Made by a program: the position numbers and the translations under genes. The notes below the pieces were generated by a model. That model had not been told where the DNA came from. It ran no database searches and saw only the letters and a program-made list of their open reading frames with translations. Shown in pieces: positions 16,097-24,239 of a stretch of 64,000 bases of DNA; the first letter of the stretch is position 1, and the number at the start of each line of letters is the position of its first letter. The DNA comes from Streptomyces griseus (GTDB lineage Bacteria > Actinomycetota > Actinomycetes > Streptomycetales > Streptomycetaceae): positions 187,645 to 251,644 of the forward strand of contig NZ_MDKB01000005.1 of assembly GCF_001715295.1 (NCBI RefSeq), written 5' to 3'.

Positions 16097-18544
16097 CTAC
16101 TGCGGAAGATCCGCAGGTCGTACGGCCCAGGAGGTGTTCGGCCGGTCGGCGAGCCGGTAGGTGAGCGACCCTCCCCGGGTGACCAGCCGGTCGTCCGTCC
16201 AGGACCGGCCGCTCGTCCGCCCGTCGACCTTCACCGCGTCGATGTACGGATGTGTGTCATCGGCCTGCGGGGCGCTGATCGTGATGTCCCTGCCCTGCGG
16301 CCGGTCCAGCACGGCGGACGGGAAGAGCGGCGTACCGAGCAGCATGGTCGCGCTGCCGGGCGTGCGCGGGTAGAGGCCCAGGGCCGAGAAGACGTACCAG
16401 GCCGACATGGTGCCCAGGTCGTCGTTTCCGGGCAGGCCGCGCGGCCCGGTCCCGTACACCGTGTCCACGATCTCGCGGACGGTCTCCTGGGTCTTCCAGG
16501 GCTGCCCCAGCGCGTTGTAGAGCCACGGGGCGTGGATGCCCGGCTCGTTGGTCGGGTCGTAGCGCAGGGCGTCTCCGCCCTTGACCGACCAGGAGCCGTC
16601 CGCCTTGTGGAAGAAGGCGTCGAGCCGCTTCGCCGCGATGTCCCGTCCCCCCATGGCCTCGGCGAGCCCCTGCACGTCCTGCGGCACCATCCAGGTGTAC
16701 GTGGCGCTGGTGCCCTGGGCGAATCCGCGGTCGCTGCCCGGCGCGAACGGGGTCAGCCAGGAACCGTCGAGGTTGCGGGCCTGGATGTAGCCGGTCGTCC
16801 CCGCCCCGTCGCCCGCCTGCGGGTTGAAGACGTTCCGCCACCAGCGTCCGCGCTCCTCGAAGGTCTTGGCCTCCTCGTCCTTGCCGAGCAGGCGGGCCCA
16901 GCGTCCGAGGGCGTCGTCGGCGACCGCGTCCTCCAGGGTCTCGGCCGCGCCTCCCCAGCAGTGGCAGGCGTCCTGGGTCGCGTAGTGGGACTCCAGGTAC
17001 TGTGCCAGGTTAGGCCGCTGCCCGGTGCACTGGCCGGGGCATCCGGCGTCCACCAGCCCGTCCGGGTGGGGCACCGTGGCCTGGCGGGCCAGGGACCGGA
17101 AGGCCCCCTCGTAGTCGAAGTTGCGCACACCCATCGCGTAGAACGTGGCGAGGGTGGCCGCCGAGGGGTCACCCGTCATCACGTGCGTGGCGCCGTTGAC
17201 GTGCACCCACCGGTCCCAGACGCCGCCGTTCTGCCGGGCGAAGTTGTACAGCGACTGCGCGAAGTCCCCCGCGACGCGGGGCTTGAGCAGGGCGAGGAGC
17301 TGGATCTGGGCCCGGTACTGGTCCCAGCCGGAGAAGTTGCTGTACTGGGCCTTCTGCCCCCGCTCCACGCGGTGCGCCGCGCCGTCCATGCCCGGATAGC
17401 GGCCGTCGGTGTCGCTGATCAGGTTCGGCTGCATCAGGGCGTGGTACAGCGCGGTGTAGAAGGTGGTGCGCCGGTCCTGGCTCCCGCCGCCGATCCGTAC
17501 GGCGCCGAGCTCACGGTCCCAGGCGCGGGAGGCGGCCCGGGCCACGTCGTCCACGCTCGCCCGGGGCGCGATCTCCTGGCGGAGGTTCGCCTCGGCCCCC
17601 TCCTGGCTCACGTAGGAGATGCCGATGCGCATGCGGACGTCGGTGTCGGTGCTGGTGTCGAAGCCGACCCAGCCGCCGGAGCCCTTCCCGGCGCGGGCGG
17701 CGCCGGTGGCGTACCCCTCGCCTCCGCCGCCCGTGGTCGCCCCCGGCGCGATCGTGCCGTCGCGCCAGGTGCCGGTCGAGGCGAAGTCACGGTCGAAGGA
17801 GGCGCTGAAGTAGAGGCGGTAGTAGCTCTTGCGGTTGTTGGTACCGCCGTTGGCGCGCCGGCCGCAGAAGGCGCCCGTGAGCACCGAGCCCGTCACCTTG
17901 CGGTGTGCGGTGTCGATCTCTATCGCGGCGTCCTCGCTGCCGTTGAGGGAGTTGGACACCCGGAAGAGCAGGTTGGCGGGCTTGCCGGCCGGGAAGCCGA
18001 AGTCGGCCACACCCGCGCGCTCGCTCACCGCCAGGTCGGCGGTGACGCCGGAGTCCAGTCCGACCGTGTAACGGCCGGGTACGGCACGCTCGTCGGCGTG
18101 CGAGAAGCCGGACGCGTAGACGGCGTCCTTGGTGTCGGCCGACGGGGAGGAGGTCACGTCGCCGGCGAACGGCATGATCGGCACGTCCCCCGCGGCCCCC
18201 GGGTTGCAACCGGCGCCGTTGACGTGGGTGAGGCTCAGCCCCCGCATCCGGGTGACCCCGTACTCGTAGCCGTTGGCCGCTCCGGTACTGGTCTGGTCAC
18301 CTGTGGTACTGGTCGGCGACCAGGCGATCATGCCGTACGGGCGGACCGCGCCCGGATAGGTGTTGCCGCCGTTCGCCGTGCCGATCAGCGGGTCGACGTA
18401 GGCGGTGGGGCGCGTGACGGCCTCGCCGGGCGTGCCGGCCTGGGCCGCCGGTGGTACGACGGCGCCGGCGAGCGCACCGGTGAGCAGGAGCGCGGCGGCG
18501 CGCGCGGCGAGGCGCCGGGCCGCGCGGGACGGTCTGGACGGCAT
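16097..18544 (-). CDS. Secreted GH92-family alpha-mannosidase
   Basis: An 815-residue exo-acting alpha-mannosidase-type enzyme. GH92 members are calcium-dependent inverting enzymes that trim alpha-1,2-/1,3-mannose from glycans. Start ATG 18544 has GGAGG ten bases upstream; an extra 14 codons in the open frame are out of the usual signal layout. A long Arg-rich signal peptide ends at AAQAG, near residue 36. The family opening YVDPLIGTANGGNTYPGA lies near 45. Downstream are WDQYRAQIQLLALL, the NEPGIHAPWLYN block and the C-terminal GNDDLGTMSAWYVFSALG block that carries catalytic and calcium-site residues. A perfect LacI-type palindrome lies 26 bases upstream of the start, so the gene is probably sugar-induced. 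Confidence 0.93.
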   Translation of the reverse strand: MPSRPSRAARRLAARAAALLLTGALAGAVVPPAAQAGTPGEAVTRPTAYVDPLIGTANGGNTYPGAVRPYGMIAWSPTSTTGDQTSTGAANGYEYGVTRMRGLSLTHVNGAGCNPGAAGDVPIMPFAGDVTSSPSADTKDAVYASGFSHADERAVPGRYTVGLDSGVTADLAVSERAGVADFGFPAGKPANLLFRVSNSLNGSEDAAIEIDTAHRKVTGSVLTGAFCGRRANGGTNNRKSYYRLYFSASFDRDFASTGTWRDGTIAPGATTGGGGEGYATGAARAGKGSGGWVGFDTSTDTDVRMRIGISYVSQEGAEANLRQEIAPRASVDDVARAASRAWDRELGAVRIGGGSQDRRTTFYTALYHALMQPNLISDTDGRYPGMDGAAHRVERGQKAQYSNFSGWDQYRAQIQLLALLKPRVAGDFAQSLYNFARQNGGVWDRWVHVNGATHVMTGDPSAATLATFYAMGVRNFDYEGAFRSLARQATVPHPDGLVDAGCPGQCTGQRPNLAQYLESHYATQDACHCWGGAAETLEDAVADDALGRWARLLGKDEEAKTFEERGRWWRNVFNPQAGDGAGTTGYIQARNLDGSWLTPFAPGSDRGFAQGTSATYTWMVPQDVQGLAEAMGGRDIAAKRLDAFFHKADGSWSVKGGDALRYDPTNEPGIHAPWLYNALGQPWKTQETVREIVDTVYGTGPRGLPGNDDLGTMSAWYVFSALGLYPRTPGSATMLLGTPLFPSAVLDRPQGRDITISAPQADDTHPYIDAVKVDGRTSGRSWTDDRLVTRGGSLTYRLADRPNTSWAVRPADLPQ

Positions 18545-18569
18545 GTCTCGGGTACCTCCGACGGTTGCG

Positions 18570-18581
18570 GACAACGTTGTC
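18570..18581 (-). promoter_or_regulatory. LacI-type operator upstream of GH92 gene
   Basis: GACAACGTTGTC is a perfect 12-base palindrome centred on AACGTT, only 26 bases from the GH92 start. It is the strongest LacI-family box in the window and shares ACAACGTT with the importer promoter. Confidence 0.7.
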
Positions 18582-18786
18582 AGCACCGGGCGGACCGTTC
18601 CGCCGGGTGGTGATCGCTACGGGGCCGAGCGTAGGTGCCGGCAGCGTGCGGGGGAATGCCGCGGACGAAGGCCGGCGGTGAACGAGTGGTGAACGGGCGC
18701 CCCAGGAAGCCCTCCGGGGAGCGCCGGGAAGCCTTCCTGGGAGCATGGAGGCCGTCGTCCGCCCCGAGAATCCGCAGAGGAGCCAC

Positions 18787-19518
18787 GTGATCCGCTGGAC
18801 GTACGCCTTCATCGACCGGCCTGCCGCCGTCGCCGCCCGTGCGACCGCCTTCTGGACGGAGGTCACCGGCACCGACGCCTCCGGCCCGTGGGGCGAGCGG
18901 GGCGAGTTCACCACCCTGCTCCCGGACGGGGCCGACGCCTGCCTCGCCATGCAGGCCGTGGGCGGGGCGGGTGGCGCGCACCCGGACCTGGCCGTGGAGG
19001 ATCTGGCGGCCTCCACCGCGCAGGCGTGCGGGCTGGGCGCGGTGGTCGAGTCCCGGAAGCCGGGACTGATCGTGCTGCGCTCCCCCGGCGGCATGCCCTT
19101 CTGCCTGGTGCCCTGGCGCGGTCAGCGGACCCGGCCGCCCGTCGTCCCCGGCCCCGGAGGGTTCCGGAGCCGGGCGGACCAGCTCTGCCTGGACGTGGCT
19201 CCGGACGCGTTCGCGACCGAGGTGGCCTTCTGGACGGCGCTGACCGGCTGGGACTCACGGCCGGGTGACCACACGGAGTTCCATGTCCTGCGCCCGCGGC
19301 TGGATCTGCCCGTGCACCTGCTGGTCCAGCGGCTGGAGGAGCCCCGCCCCGCCTCCGGGCACCTGGACGTGGCGTGCTCCGACCTGGAAGCCGGGCAGGC
19401 CCGGCACGAACGGTACGGCGCCGAGTTCGTCCGGCACGGTGACGGATGGACGGTCATGCGGGACCCGGCGGGCGGCCTCTACTGCCTGACGGGGCGTGAC
19501 CCGCTCACGGGCGAGTAA
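18787..19518 (+). CDS. Two-domain VOC (glyoxalase/bleomycin-resistance fold) protein
   Basis: A 243-residue cytosolic protein made of two vicinal-oxygen-chelate halves. The first runs from RWTYAFIDRP to SPGGMPFCLVPW, the second from ADQLCLDVAP to RDPAGGLYCLTGRDP. Each half has an N-terminal FW-TxLTG type strand-helix and a C-terminal DPxG strand. Start GTG 18787 is chosen for AGAGGAG four to five bases upstream and because domain one begins there; an ATG at 18745 would add 14 residues lacking domain character. Proteins of this kind range from glyoxalases to antibiotic-binding proteins; the metal ligands are not clear, so the function is open. It converges with the PL11 gene. Confidence 0.85.
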   Translation: MIRWTYAFIDRPAAVAARATAFWTEVTGTDASGPWGERGEFTTLLPDGADACLAMQAVGGAGGAHPDLAVEDLAASTAQACGLGAVVESRKPGLIVLRSPGGMPFCLVPWRGQRTRPPVVPGPGGFRSRADQLCLDVAPDAFATEVAFWTALTGWDSRPGDHTEFHVLRPRLDLPVHLLVQRLEEPRPASGHLDVACSDLEAGQARHERYGAEFVRHGDGWTVMRDPAGGLYCLTGRDPLTGE

Positions 19519-19539
19519 GGGCTGGGCGTGCCTCCGGCG

Positions 19540-19576
19540 GGACCGCCGCCGCCCTTTCGGGCACCTCCGGCGGTCC
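19540..19576. terminator. Hairpin between convergent VOC and PL11 genes
   Basis: Arms GGACCGCCG / CGGCGGTCC (9 bases, perfect) with a 19-base loop, in the 126-base convergent gap; it could serve both strands. A tandem 11-base repeat (CCGCGCGGGGT twice) follows at about 19576. Confidence 0.5.
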
Positions 19577-19644
19577 GCGCGGGGTCCGCGCGGGGTCCGG
19601 CCGGGTCCCGGTGTCGCCGGGCGGCAGGACTTCCGGGACGCGCC

Positions 19645-21552
19645 CTACGGCGTCGTGATGCTCGGCCGGGGCGCGGTCGGCATACCGCTGCCGAGGGCGA
19701 ACCCGGGGTGCGGAGGCTGGTTGTACGCCGTGTTCTGCCACGCCAGCGCCGTCCGGTACATGGTGTCGTGGAGCAGCGTGGTGATCCTCGTGCCGGTCTC
19801 GTACGGCGTGGAGTAGATCCGCAGCGCGGTGTTGTCCGTGGTCGGCCAGACGACCTCCTCGCGCCAGTCGCCGAAGAGGTCGCCGGAGAGCGACGGGGTG
19901 GCCTTGGTGCCGTTGTTGGAGTGGACCGAGGCGCCGGTCAGCTGACGGGTGTCCCCGGAGGTGCCGTACTTGTCGATGTGGGTGCCGTCGAGGAGTTCGC
20001 GCGTCGTGTCACCGTCCCACCAGGCCAGGAAGTTCGCGCTGGAGGGCTTCCGGCCGGAGACGACGGCGCCCTGCGGTCCGCGCACTCCGGAGACGGCGGA
20101 GGACCAGGACTCGGCTCCGGGGCTGCCCGCCCAGATGTCCGCGGACACCCCGCGGCCGTTGTCACCCGTGGCGGGGGTGGACCACAGGATCGCGCCGGTC
20201 CGGGCGTCCGCCATCCAGGAGGAGGGCTTCGCACCGTCCTCGTCGACCTTGAACTCCTCCAGACCCGCCCGGGAGGGGTCGAGGTCACCGACGTGCATGG
20301 CGTCCCCGTGCCCGTTCCTCGTCGTCCAGAGTCCCGAGCCGTTGTCGTCCACGGCCATGGCGCCGTACACGATCTCGTCCCTGCCGTCGGCGTCGACGTC
20401 GGCGATGGAGAGCTGGTGGTTGCCCTGGCCGTCGTATCCCTTGCCGGAGTTGGTGGAGCTGGTGGTGTCGAACGTCCACCGCCGGGTGAAGGCACCGTTG
20501 CGCCAGTCCCAGGCGGCGATGACGCTGCGGGTGTAGTAGCCGCGCGCCGTGATCAATGAGGGCCTGGCGCCGTCGAGGTAGGCCGTACCGGCCAGGAAGC
20601 GGTCGACGCGGTTGCCGTACGAGTCGCCCCACGAGGAGACCGTACCGCGCGCCGGGACGTAGTCGACGGTGCCCATCGCCGCACCGGTGCGGCCGTCGAA
20701 CATCGTCAGGTACTCCGGCCCGGACAGGATGTAGCCGGCGGAGTTGCGGTGGTCGGCGGAGGAACTGCCGATGGCCCTGCCCGTCCCGTCCACAGTGCCG
20801 TCGGCGGTCTTCATGGCGATCTCGGCCCGGCCGTCGCCGTCGTAGTCGTACACCTGGAACTGGGTGTAGTGCGCTCCGGAGCGGATGTTGCGGCCGAGGT
20901 CGATCCGCCAGAGCCGGGTGCCGTCGAGGCGGATGCCGTCGACGACGGTGTTGCCGGTGTAGCCGGACTGGGAGTTGTCCTTCGCGTTGGTCGGCTGCCA
21001 CTTGAGGACGAAGTCGAGGGCGCCGTCGCCGTCCAGGTCGCCCACGGACGCGTCGTTCGCCTCGTAGGTGTAGGCGACACCGTCGGGGGTCGTACCGCCT
21101 GCGGGCGGGCTGACGGGCACGTCCTTGTACCCGGCCCGGAACTGGATCGCGTGCACCGAGTCGCTCTGCTCCACGCCGTTCACCACCGCCCGTACCGTGT
21201 AGTCGGCGGTGGCGGGGGCTCCGGGGTGGAAGTAGTTCGTCGAGGCGGTGACGGGTGAGGCGTTGACCTTCGTGCCGGCCCGGTAGACGTTGAAGGACAC
21301 GCCGTCGGGGTCGGTCCCGAGCCAGCGCCAGCTGACCAGGTTGCCGCTGTCGGTGTGCACGCTGACGACTCCGCGGTCGAGCGCCTCCGCCTGGCGGGCG
21401 GTGGCGGCGTGCGAGGCCGGCCCGAGGGCCAGGAGACCGGTGACCGCGAGCAGCCCTGACGTCAGCGAGCCGAGCAGGGCGCGGCGGCCGGTCCGGCGGC
21501 GGCGCACACGTGGTCCGGGGTGGCGGTGGTTGTGGGGGTGCGGAAGCTCCAC
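19645..21552 (-). CDS. Secreted rhamnogalacturonan lyase (PL11 family)
   Basis: About 635 residues. The protein cleaves the rhamnogalacturonan-I backbone of pectin by beta-elimination. After an Arg-rich, Tat-like signal region (RRRTGRRALLG, hydrophobic core, ASHA) comes a fibronectin-like N-terminal part. It is followed by an eight-bladed propeller rich in calcium loops such as GDLDGDGALDF, YDYDGDGRAEIAMK and VDADGRDEIVYG, the pattern of YesW/YesX-type PL11 lyases. Start GTG 21552 is favoured by AAGG eight bases upstream; another GTG at 21561 has its purine run too close. Only 34 bases separate it from the DUF1232 gene upstream, so co-transcription is possible. It adds pectin degradation to the glycan stretch. 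Confidence 0.92.
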   Translation of the reverse strand: MELPHPHNHRHPGPRVRRRRTGRRALLGSLTSGLLAVTGLLALGPASHAATARQAEALDRGVVSVHTDSGNLVSWRWLGTDPDGVSFNVYRAGTKVNASPVTASTNYFHPGAPATADYTVRAVVNGVEQSDSVHAIQFRAGYKDVPVSPPAGGTTPDGVAYTYEANDASVGDLDGDGALDFVLKWQPTNAKDNSQSGYTGNTVVDGIRLDGTRLWRIDLGRNIRSGAHYTQFQVYDYDGDGRAEIAMKTADGTVDGTGRAIGSSSADHRNSAGYILSGPEYLTMFDGRTGAAMGTVDYVPARGTVSSWGDSYGNRVDRFLAGTAYLDGARPSLITARGYYTRSVIAAWDWRNGAFTRRWTFDTTSSTNSGKGYDGQGNHQLSIADVDADGRDEIVYGAMAVDDNGSGLWTTRNGHGDAMHVGDLDPSRAGLEEFKVDEDGAKPSSWMADARTGAILWSTPATGDNGRGVSADIWAGSPGAESWSSAVSGVRGPQGAVVSGRKPSSANFLAWWDGDTTRELLDGTHIDKYGTSGDTRQLTGASVHSNNGTKATPSLSGDLFGDWREEVVWPTTDNTALRIYSTPYETGTRITTLLHDTMYRTALAWQNTAYNQPPHPGFALGSGMPTAPRPSITTP

Positions 21553-21586
21553 GGAAGGCACCTTCTCGGGGGGACGGGGGTGGCTT

Positions 21587-21979
21587 TCACCCCGTCAGTT
21601 GCTCCCGGGTACCGAAAGGTTGCCGCCCGGCTCCGCCTTTCCCGCGGCTTTCCGTGTTTCCCCCCCCGCTCGTTCCCGCCACCTCCCGGACGTGGGCTCC
21701 TCGCGTTCCTGCCCCCGCCGCGCGCGCCGCGGCGTGCAAGGAGCGCAGGGCGAGGAGCAGGACGCCGATGTCGTCGAGGTAGACGGGGTCCGGCAGCAGA
21801 TCGACGGGCGACACGGTGTAGATCACCGCGGCCCAGACGAGCGCCTTGTCGCGCAGGGGGATCCCCGCCTCGACGAGGAGCCGTCTGGCCCGGAACACGC
21901 GTACGAGCAGCACGGCGGCGGCAGCGGCCGTGAGCAGGGCGACGAGTGCGCCCACGACCAGCCAGACGGAGATGTCCAT
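21587..21979 (-). CDS. DUF1232 (YkvA-type) small membrane protein
   Basis: A 130-residue protein: an N-terminal transmembrane helix (about residues 5-27), then the DUF1232 core DKALVWAAVIYTVSPVDLLPD with YLDDIGVLLLAL, then a low-complexity Gly/Arg tail of about 40 residues. Function of the family is not known; members are short membrane-associated proteins. It is read in the same direction as the WhiB-like gene upstream and the PL11 gene downstream. Confidence 0.85.
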   Translation of the reverse strand: MDISVWLVVGALVALLTAAAAAVLLVRVFRARRLLVEAGIPLRDKALVWAAVIYTVSPVDLLPDPVYLDDIGVLLLALRSLHAAARAAGAGTRGAHVREVAGTSGGGNTESRGKGGAGRQPFGTREQLTG

Positions 21980-22020
21980 GGCTCATCGTCTCCCCGGAAG
22001 GGCGCCCCGACCGGCAGCAC

Positions 22021-22278
22021 TCACCCGTGGCTCCTGGCCTGTGCCCGGGCGCGCCGGCGCTTGAGGGCACGTCGTTCGTTCTCGTCCAGGCCTCCCCAGA
22101 CTCCGGAGTCCTGCCCGTTCTCCAGAGCCCAGTCCAGGCACTTCTCCCGTACGGGGCACTGCCTGCAGACCGCCTTGGCCTCCTCGGTCTGCACCAGCGC
22201 CGGGCCGGTGCTGCCGATGGGGAAGAACAGGTCGGGGTCCTCCTCGCGGCAGGCCGCGTGGGTGCGCCAGTTGTCCAT
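22021..22278 (-). CDS. WhiB-like [4Fe-4S] regulatory protein
   Basis: An 85-residue Wbl protein. Four cysteines at 10, 38, 41 and 47 match the iron-sulfur ligand pattern, followed by the family turn GVWGG near 60 and a basic tail (RRALKRRRARAQAR) that contacts DNA. Wbl proteins bind region 4 of the principal sigma factor and regulate development, redox or antibiotic tolerance. The sequence EEDPDLFFPIG is close to the WblA/WblE-type branch, but I cannot assign which. Start ATG 22278 has GAAGGAG eight bases upstream, which excludes the longer frame. Confidence 0.95.
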   Translation of the reverse strand: MDNWRTHAACREEDPDLFFPIGSTGPALVQTEEAKAVCRQCPVREKCLDWALENGQDSGVWGGLDENERRALKRRRARAQARSHG

Positions 22279-22463
22279 GTCTGTCACTCCTTCGTCTCCG
22301 GGGGTCCGGCATGGTGCGTTCTTCTGCGGGTGACCGGCATCGGGCGTCCGAAACCCCGACAGGCCCGCGGGTGCCGGCTCCGGGCCCCAAGACCCCCCGG
22401 CGCGCAGCCGGGTGCACCCGCCTTCCGGCCCCGAAGCGCGTACGGCCCGGCGTTCCCCGGGAG

Positions 22464-23303
22464 TTACCCGGCCTCCGGAAGGGGTGTGCCCGGCTGCGGC
22501 GCGGCGGCGCACGCGCTGTCCAGCCGGATGCGGTGCCTCATCACCGTGTCCGGGTCGTCGATGATGTCCACGCGGGCGCCCGGTAGCTCCACGACCGCCC
22601 GGTCACCGATCTCCCGGGTGGGCACGCGCAGCAGGTGCAGCGGCGGCATGCCGGTCATGGGGTGCGGCGGGAAGTCGAGGGGCACCACCTGCACGGTGAC
22701 CCCCGGCCGGCTCGCGCTCTCAGCCAGCCGCGCCCGTTGCCCGGCCATCACCTCGGGCCCGCCGACGCGCGTGTGCAGGGCGGCGGCCGGGAAGAGCGCC
22801 CAGAGCCTCGTGCCGCGCTCCCTCAGCCGCCGCTGCCGTTCCTCCAGGAGTTCGACGCACCGCTCGGCCTTCCCGGGCGTGTCGTCGGGGCTCATGGTCC
22901 GGCGCAGCGCCGCTTCGTAGGCCGGGGTACGCAGCAGTTCGGGCACCAGCGCGGGGTGCCAGGTCCGTACGAGGGTGGACGAGGACTCGATGCCGATGAC
23001 CTCCTGCTGCCACGGCTCCATGACATCACGCCACCGGTGCCACCATCCGGGCAGGTTCGCGGCGCCCAGACCGGCCATGATCGACTGGGCCTCGACGGCC
23101 GGTACCTCGTAGCGGTCCAGCAGCAGACGGACCTGGCGGGCGTCGAGGCCGGTCTCCGCGCGCTCGATGCGCCGCACGGTGGCGGGGTGGGCGTCCAGGG
23201 CCTGGGCCGCGGCCTGGAGACTGACGCCCGCTCGTTCCCGCAGCATCCGCAGGCGTGCCGCAAGGACGCGGTGCTCGACCGTGGGGCCGGATCGGGGCCT
23301 CAT
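22464..23303 (-). CDS. XRE-family regulator with DUF5753 domain
   Basis: A 279-residue transcription factor. An N-terminal helix-turn-helix (LRMLRERAGVSLQAAAQAL, near 20-55) is followed by the DUF5753 domain (GIESSSTLVRTWHPALVPELL, later VQVVPLDFPPHPMTG and VVELPGARVDIIDDPDTV). This is the very common Streptomyces Scr1/BldB-partner type. Start ATG 23303 has GGAAGG six to seven bases upstream. It is divergent from an ATP-binding anti-sigma-like gene, a recurrent pairing in Streptomyces. An 18-base palindrome between the two is a likely operator. Confidence 0.93.
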   Translation of the reverse strand: MRPRSGPTVEHRVLAARLRMLRERAGVSLQAAAQALDAHPATVRRIERAETGLDARQVRLLLDRYEVPAVEAQSIMAGLGAANLPGWWHRWRDVMEPWQQEVIGIESSSTLVRTWHPALVPELLRTPAYEAALRRTMSPDDTPGKAERCVELLEERQRRLRERGTRLWALFPAAALHTRVGGPEVMAGQRARLAESASRPGVTVQVVPLDFPPHPMTGMPPLHLLRVPTREIGDRAVVELPGARVDIIDDPDTVMRHRIRLDSACAAAPQPGTPLPEAG

Positions 23304-23362
23304 GCGCGTACCTTCCTCGTGGTGCTCGGGCACAGAGCAACCGCCCGGACATTCTGTCGCTT

Positions 23363-23380
23363 GCAAAGTATGCACTTTGC
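23363..23380. promoter_or_regulatory. Operator-like palindrome between XRE gene and ATP-binding gene
   Basis: GCAAAGT-ATGC-ACTTTGC: perfect 7-base arms around 4 bases. It is A+T-rich relative to its surroundings and lies 60 bases upstream of the regulator start and 16 bases upstream of the divergent gene. Probably the binding site of the XRE regulator. Confidence 0.6.
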
Positions 23381-23395
23381 GCCGAGAGTACGTAC

Positions 23396-24091
23396 ATGTC
23401 GGAAATACACACCTGTACTCGTCTCGACCAGGCGGACCCGGGCGGGCGGAGTGCACAGAGCTGGTGGATTCCGCGTCACTCCAAGGGCGTCCCGGAAACC
23501 AGGCGCCGCGTGCAGGAGGCGCTGCGCGCCTGGGGCGAACCCGCGGACCGGGTCGAGACAGCGGCCCTGGTGGTGACCGAACTGGTCACCAACGCGGTAC
23601 AGCACGCGGCCGGCCGGCGGATCCGGTGCCGCGTCCTGCGCATCTCCGGCCGGGTGCGCATCTGCGTCTGGAACCGCGGTCGGGGGCGCGTGGCCGTGCC
23701 GTCCCGCCCGGCGGAACCGGGCGCGGGACCGCGCGGTCCCCGGGCCCCGCAGCCGCGCCGCCCGGAGCCCTCCCACCCCGCCGGGGAGGGCCACCACCGC
23801 CCGCACCGCCCCGGTGCCGCCGACCGGAACGCGCCTTCGGACCTTGCGCCGGACGGCCCGGACGTCCCCGACGGCACGGACGCCGTGGACGCGTCGCACT
23901 CCGTGGACCCGCCGGACGGCGTGGGCGGCCTCGGCTCCCTCGGCTGTCCCGACGGATTCGAGGGTCTCGACGGCTTCGACCTGGCGTCTCTCGCCGAGGG
24001 CGGCCGGGGGCTGATGCTCGTGGACGCCCTGGCCGTGCGCTGGGGCACGCGCACGGGCCTCTCGGGCCGCCTCGTCTGGGCCGACATCTGA
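23396..24091 (+). CDS. ATP-binding protein, RsbW-like HATPase fold with long insert
   Basis: A 231-residue protein of the anti-sigma/serine kinase-like HATPase_c class. The N box is clear (VVTELVTNAVQHA, near residue 65) and the G box appears at the end (EGGRGLMLVDALAVRWGT, near 205). Between them, where relatives have a short loop, lie about 95 residues rich in Pro, Gly, Asp and Arg with no predicted fold. Start ATG 23396 has only a weak GAGAG upstream. Such genes are typical partners of XRE/DUF5753 regulators; they may bind ATP and modulate a sigma factor or antagonist. The insert makes this one unusual. Confidence 0.8.
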   Translation: MSEIHTCTRLDQADPGGRSAQSWWIPRHSKGVPETRRRVQEALRAWGEPADRVETAALVVTELVTNAVQHAAGRRIRCRVLRISGRVRICVWNRGRGRVAVPSRPAEPGAGPRGPRAPQPRRPEPSHPAGEGHHRPHRPGAADRNAPSDLAPDGPDVPDGTDAVDASHSVDPPDGVGGLGSLGCPDGFEGLDGFDLASLAEGGRGLMLVDALAVRWGTRTGLSGRLVWADI

Positions 24092-24092
24092 A

Positions 24093-24107
24093 GGCCCGCA
24101 GCGGGCC
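24093..24107 (+). terminator. Short hairpin after ATP-binding gene
   Basis: GGCCCGC-A-GCGGGCC directly after the stop codon; in practice a 5-base GC stem with a 5-base loop. Confidence 0.4.
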
Positions 24108-24239
24108 GTCCCGGACGCGGCCGGGACCTGGTCGTGGAGGCCCGGCCCGGTGAACCGCTACGGCCGCCCAGGAGCCCCGGCCGTCCCTCGCCGCCACCCC
24201 GGCACCCGCCGGAAGGCGGCCACTCCCGACGGCACCCGG

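Noticed and set aside
18701..18741. Inverted repeat CCCAGGAAG / CTTCCTGGG upstream of the VOC gene
   Set aside because: The 23-base spacer and lack of promoter elements make it a weak operator or terminator candidate; not strong enough to list.
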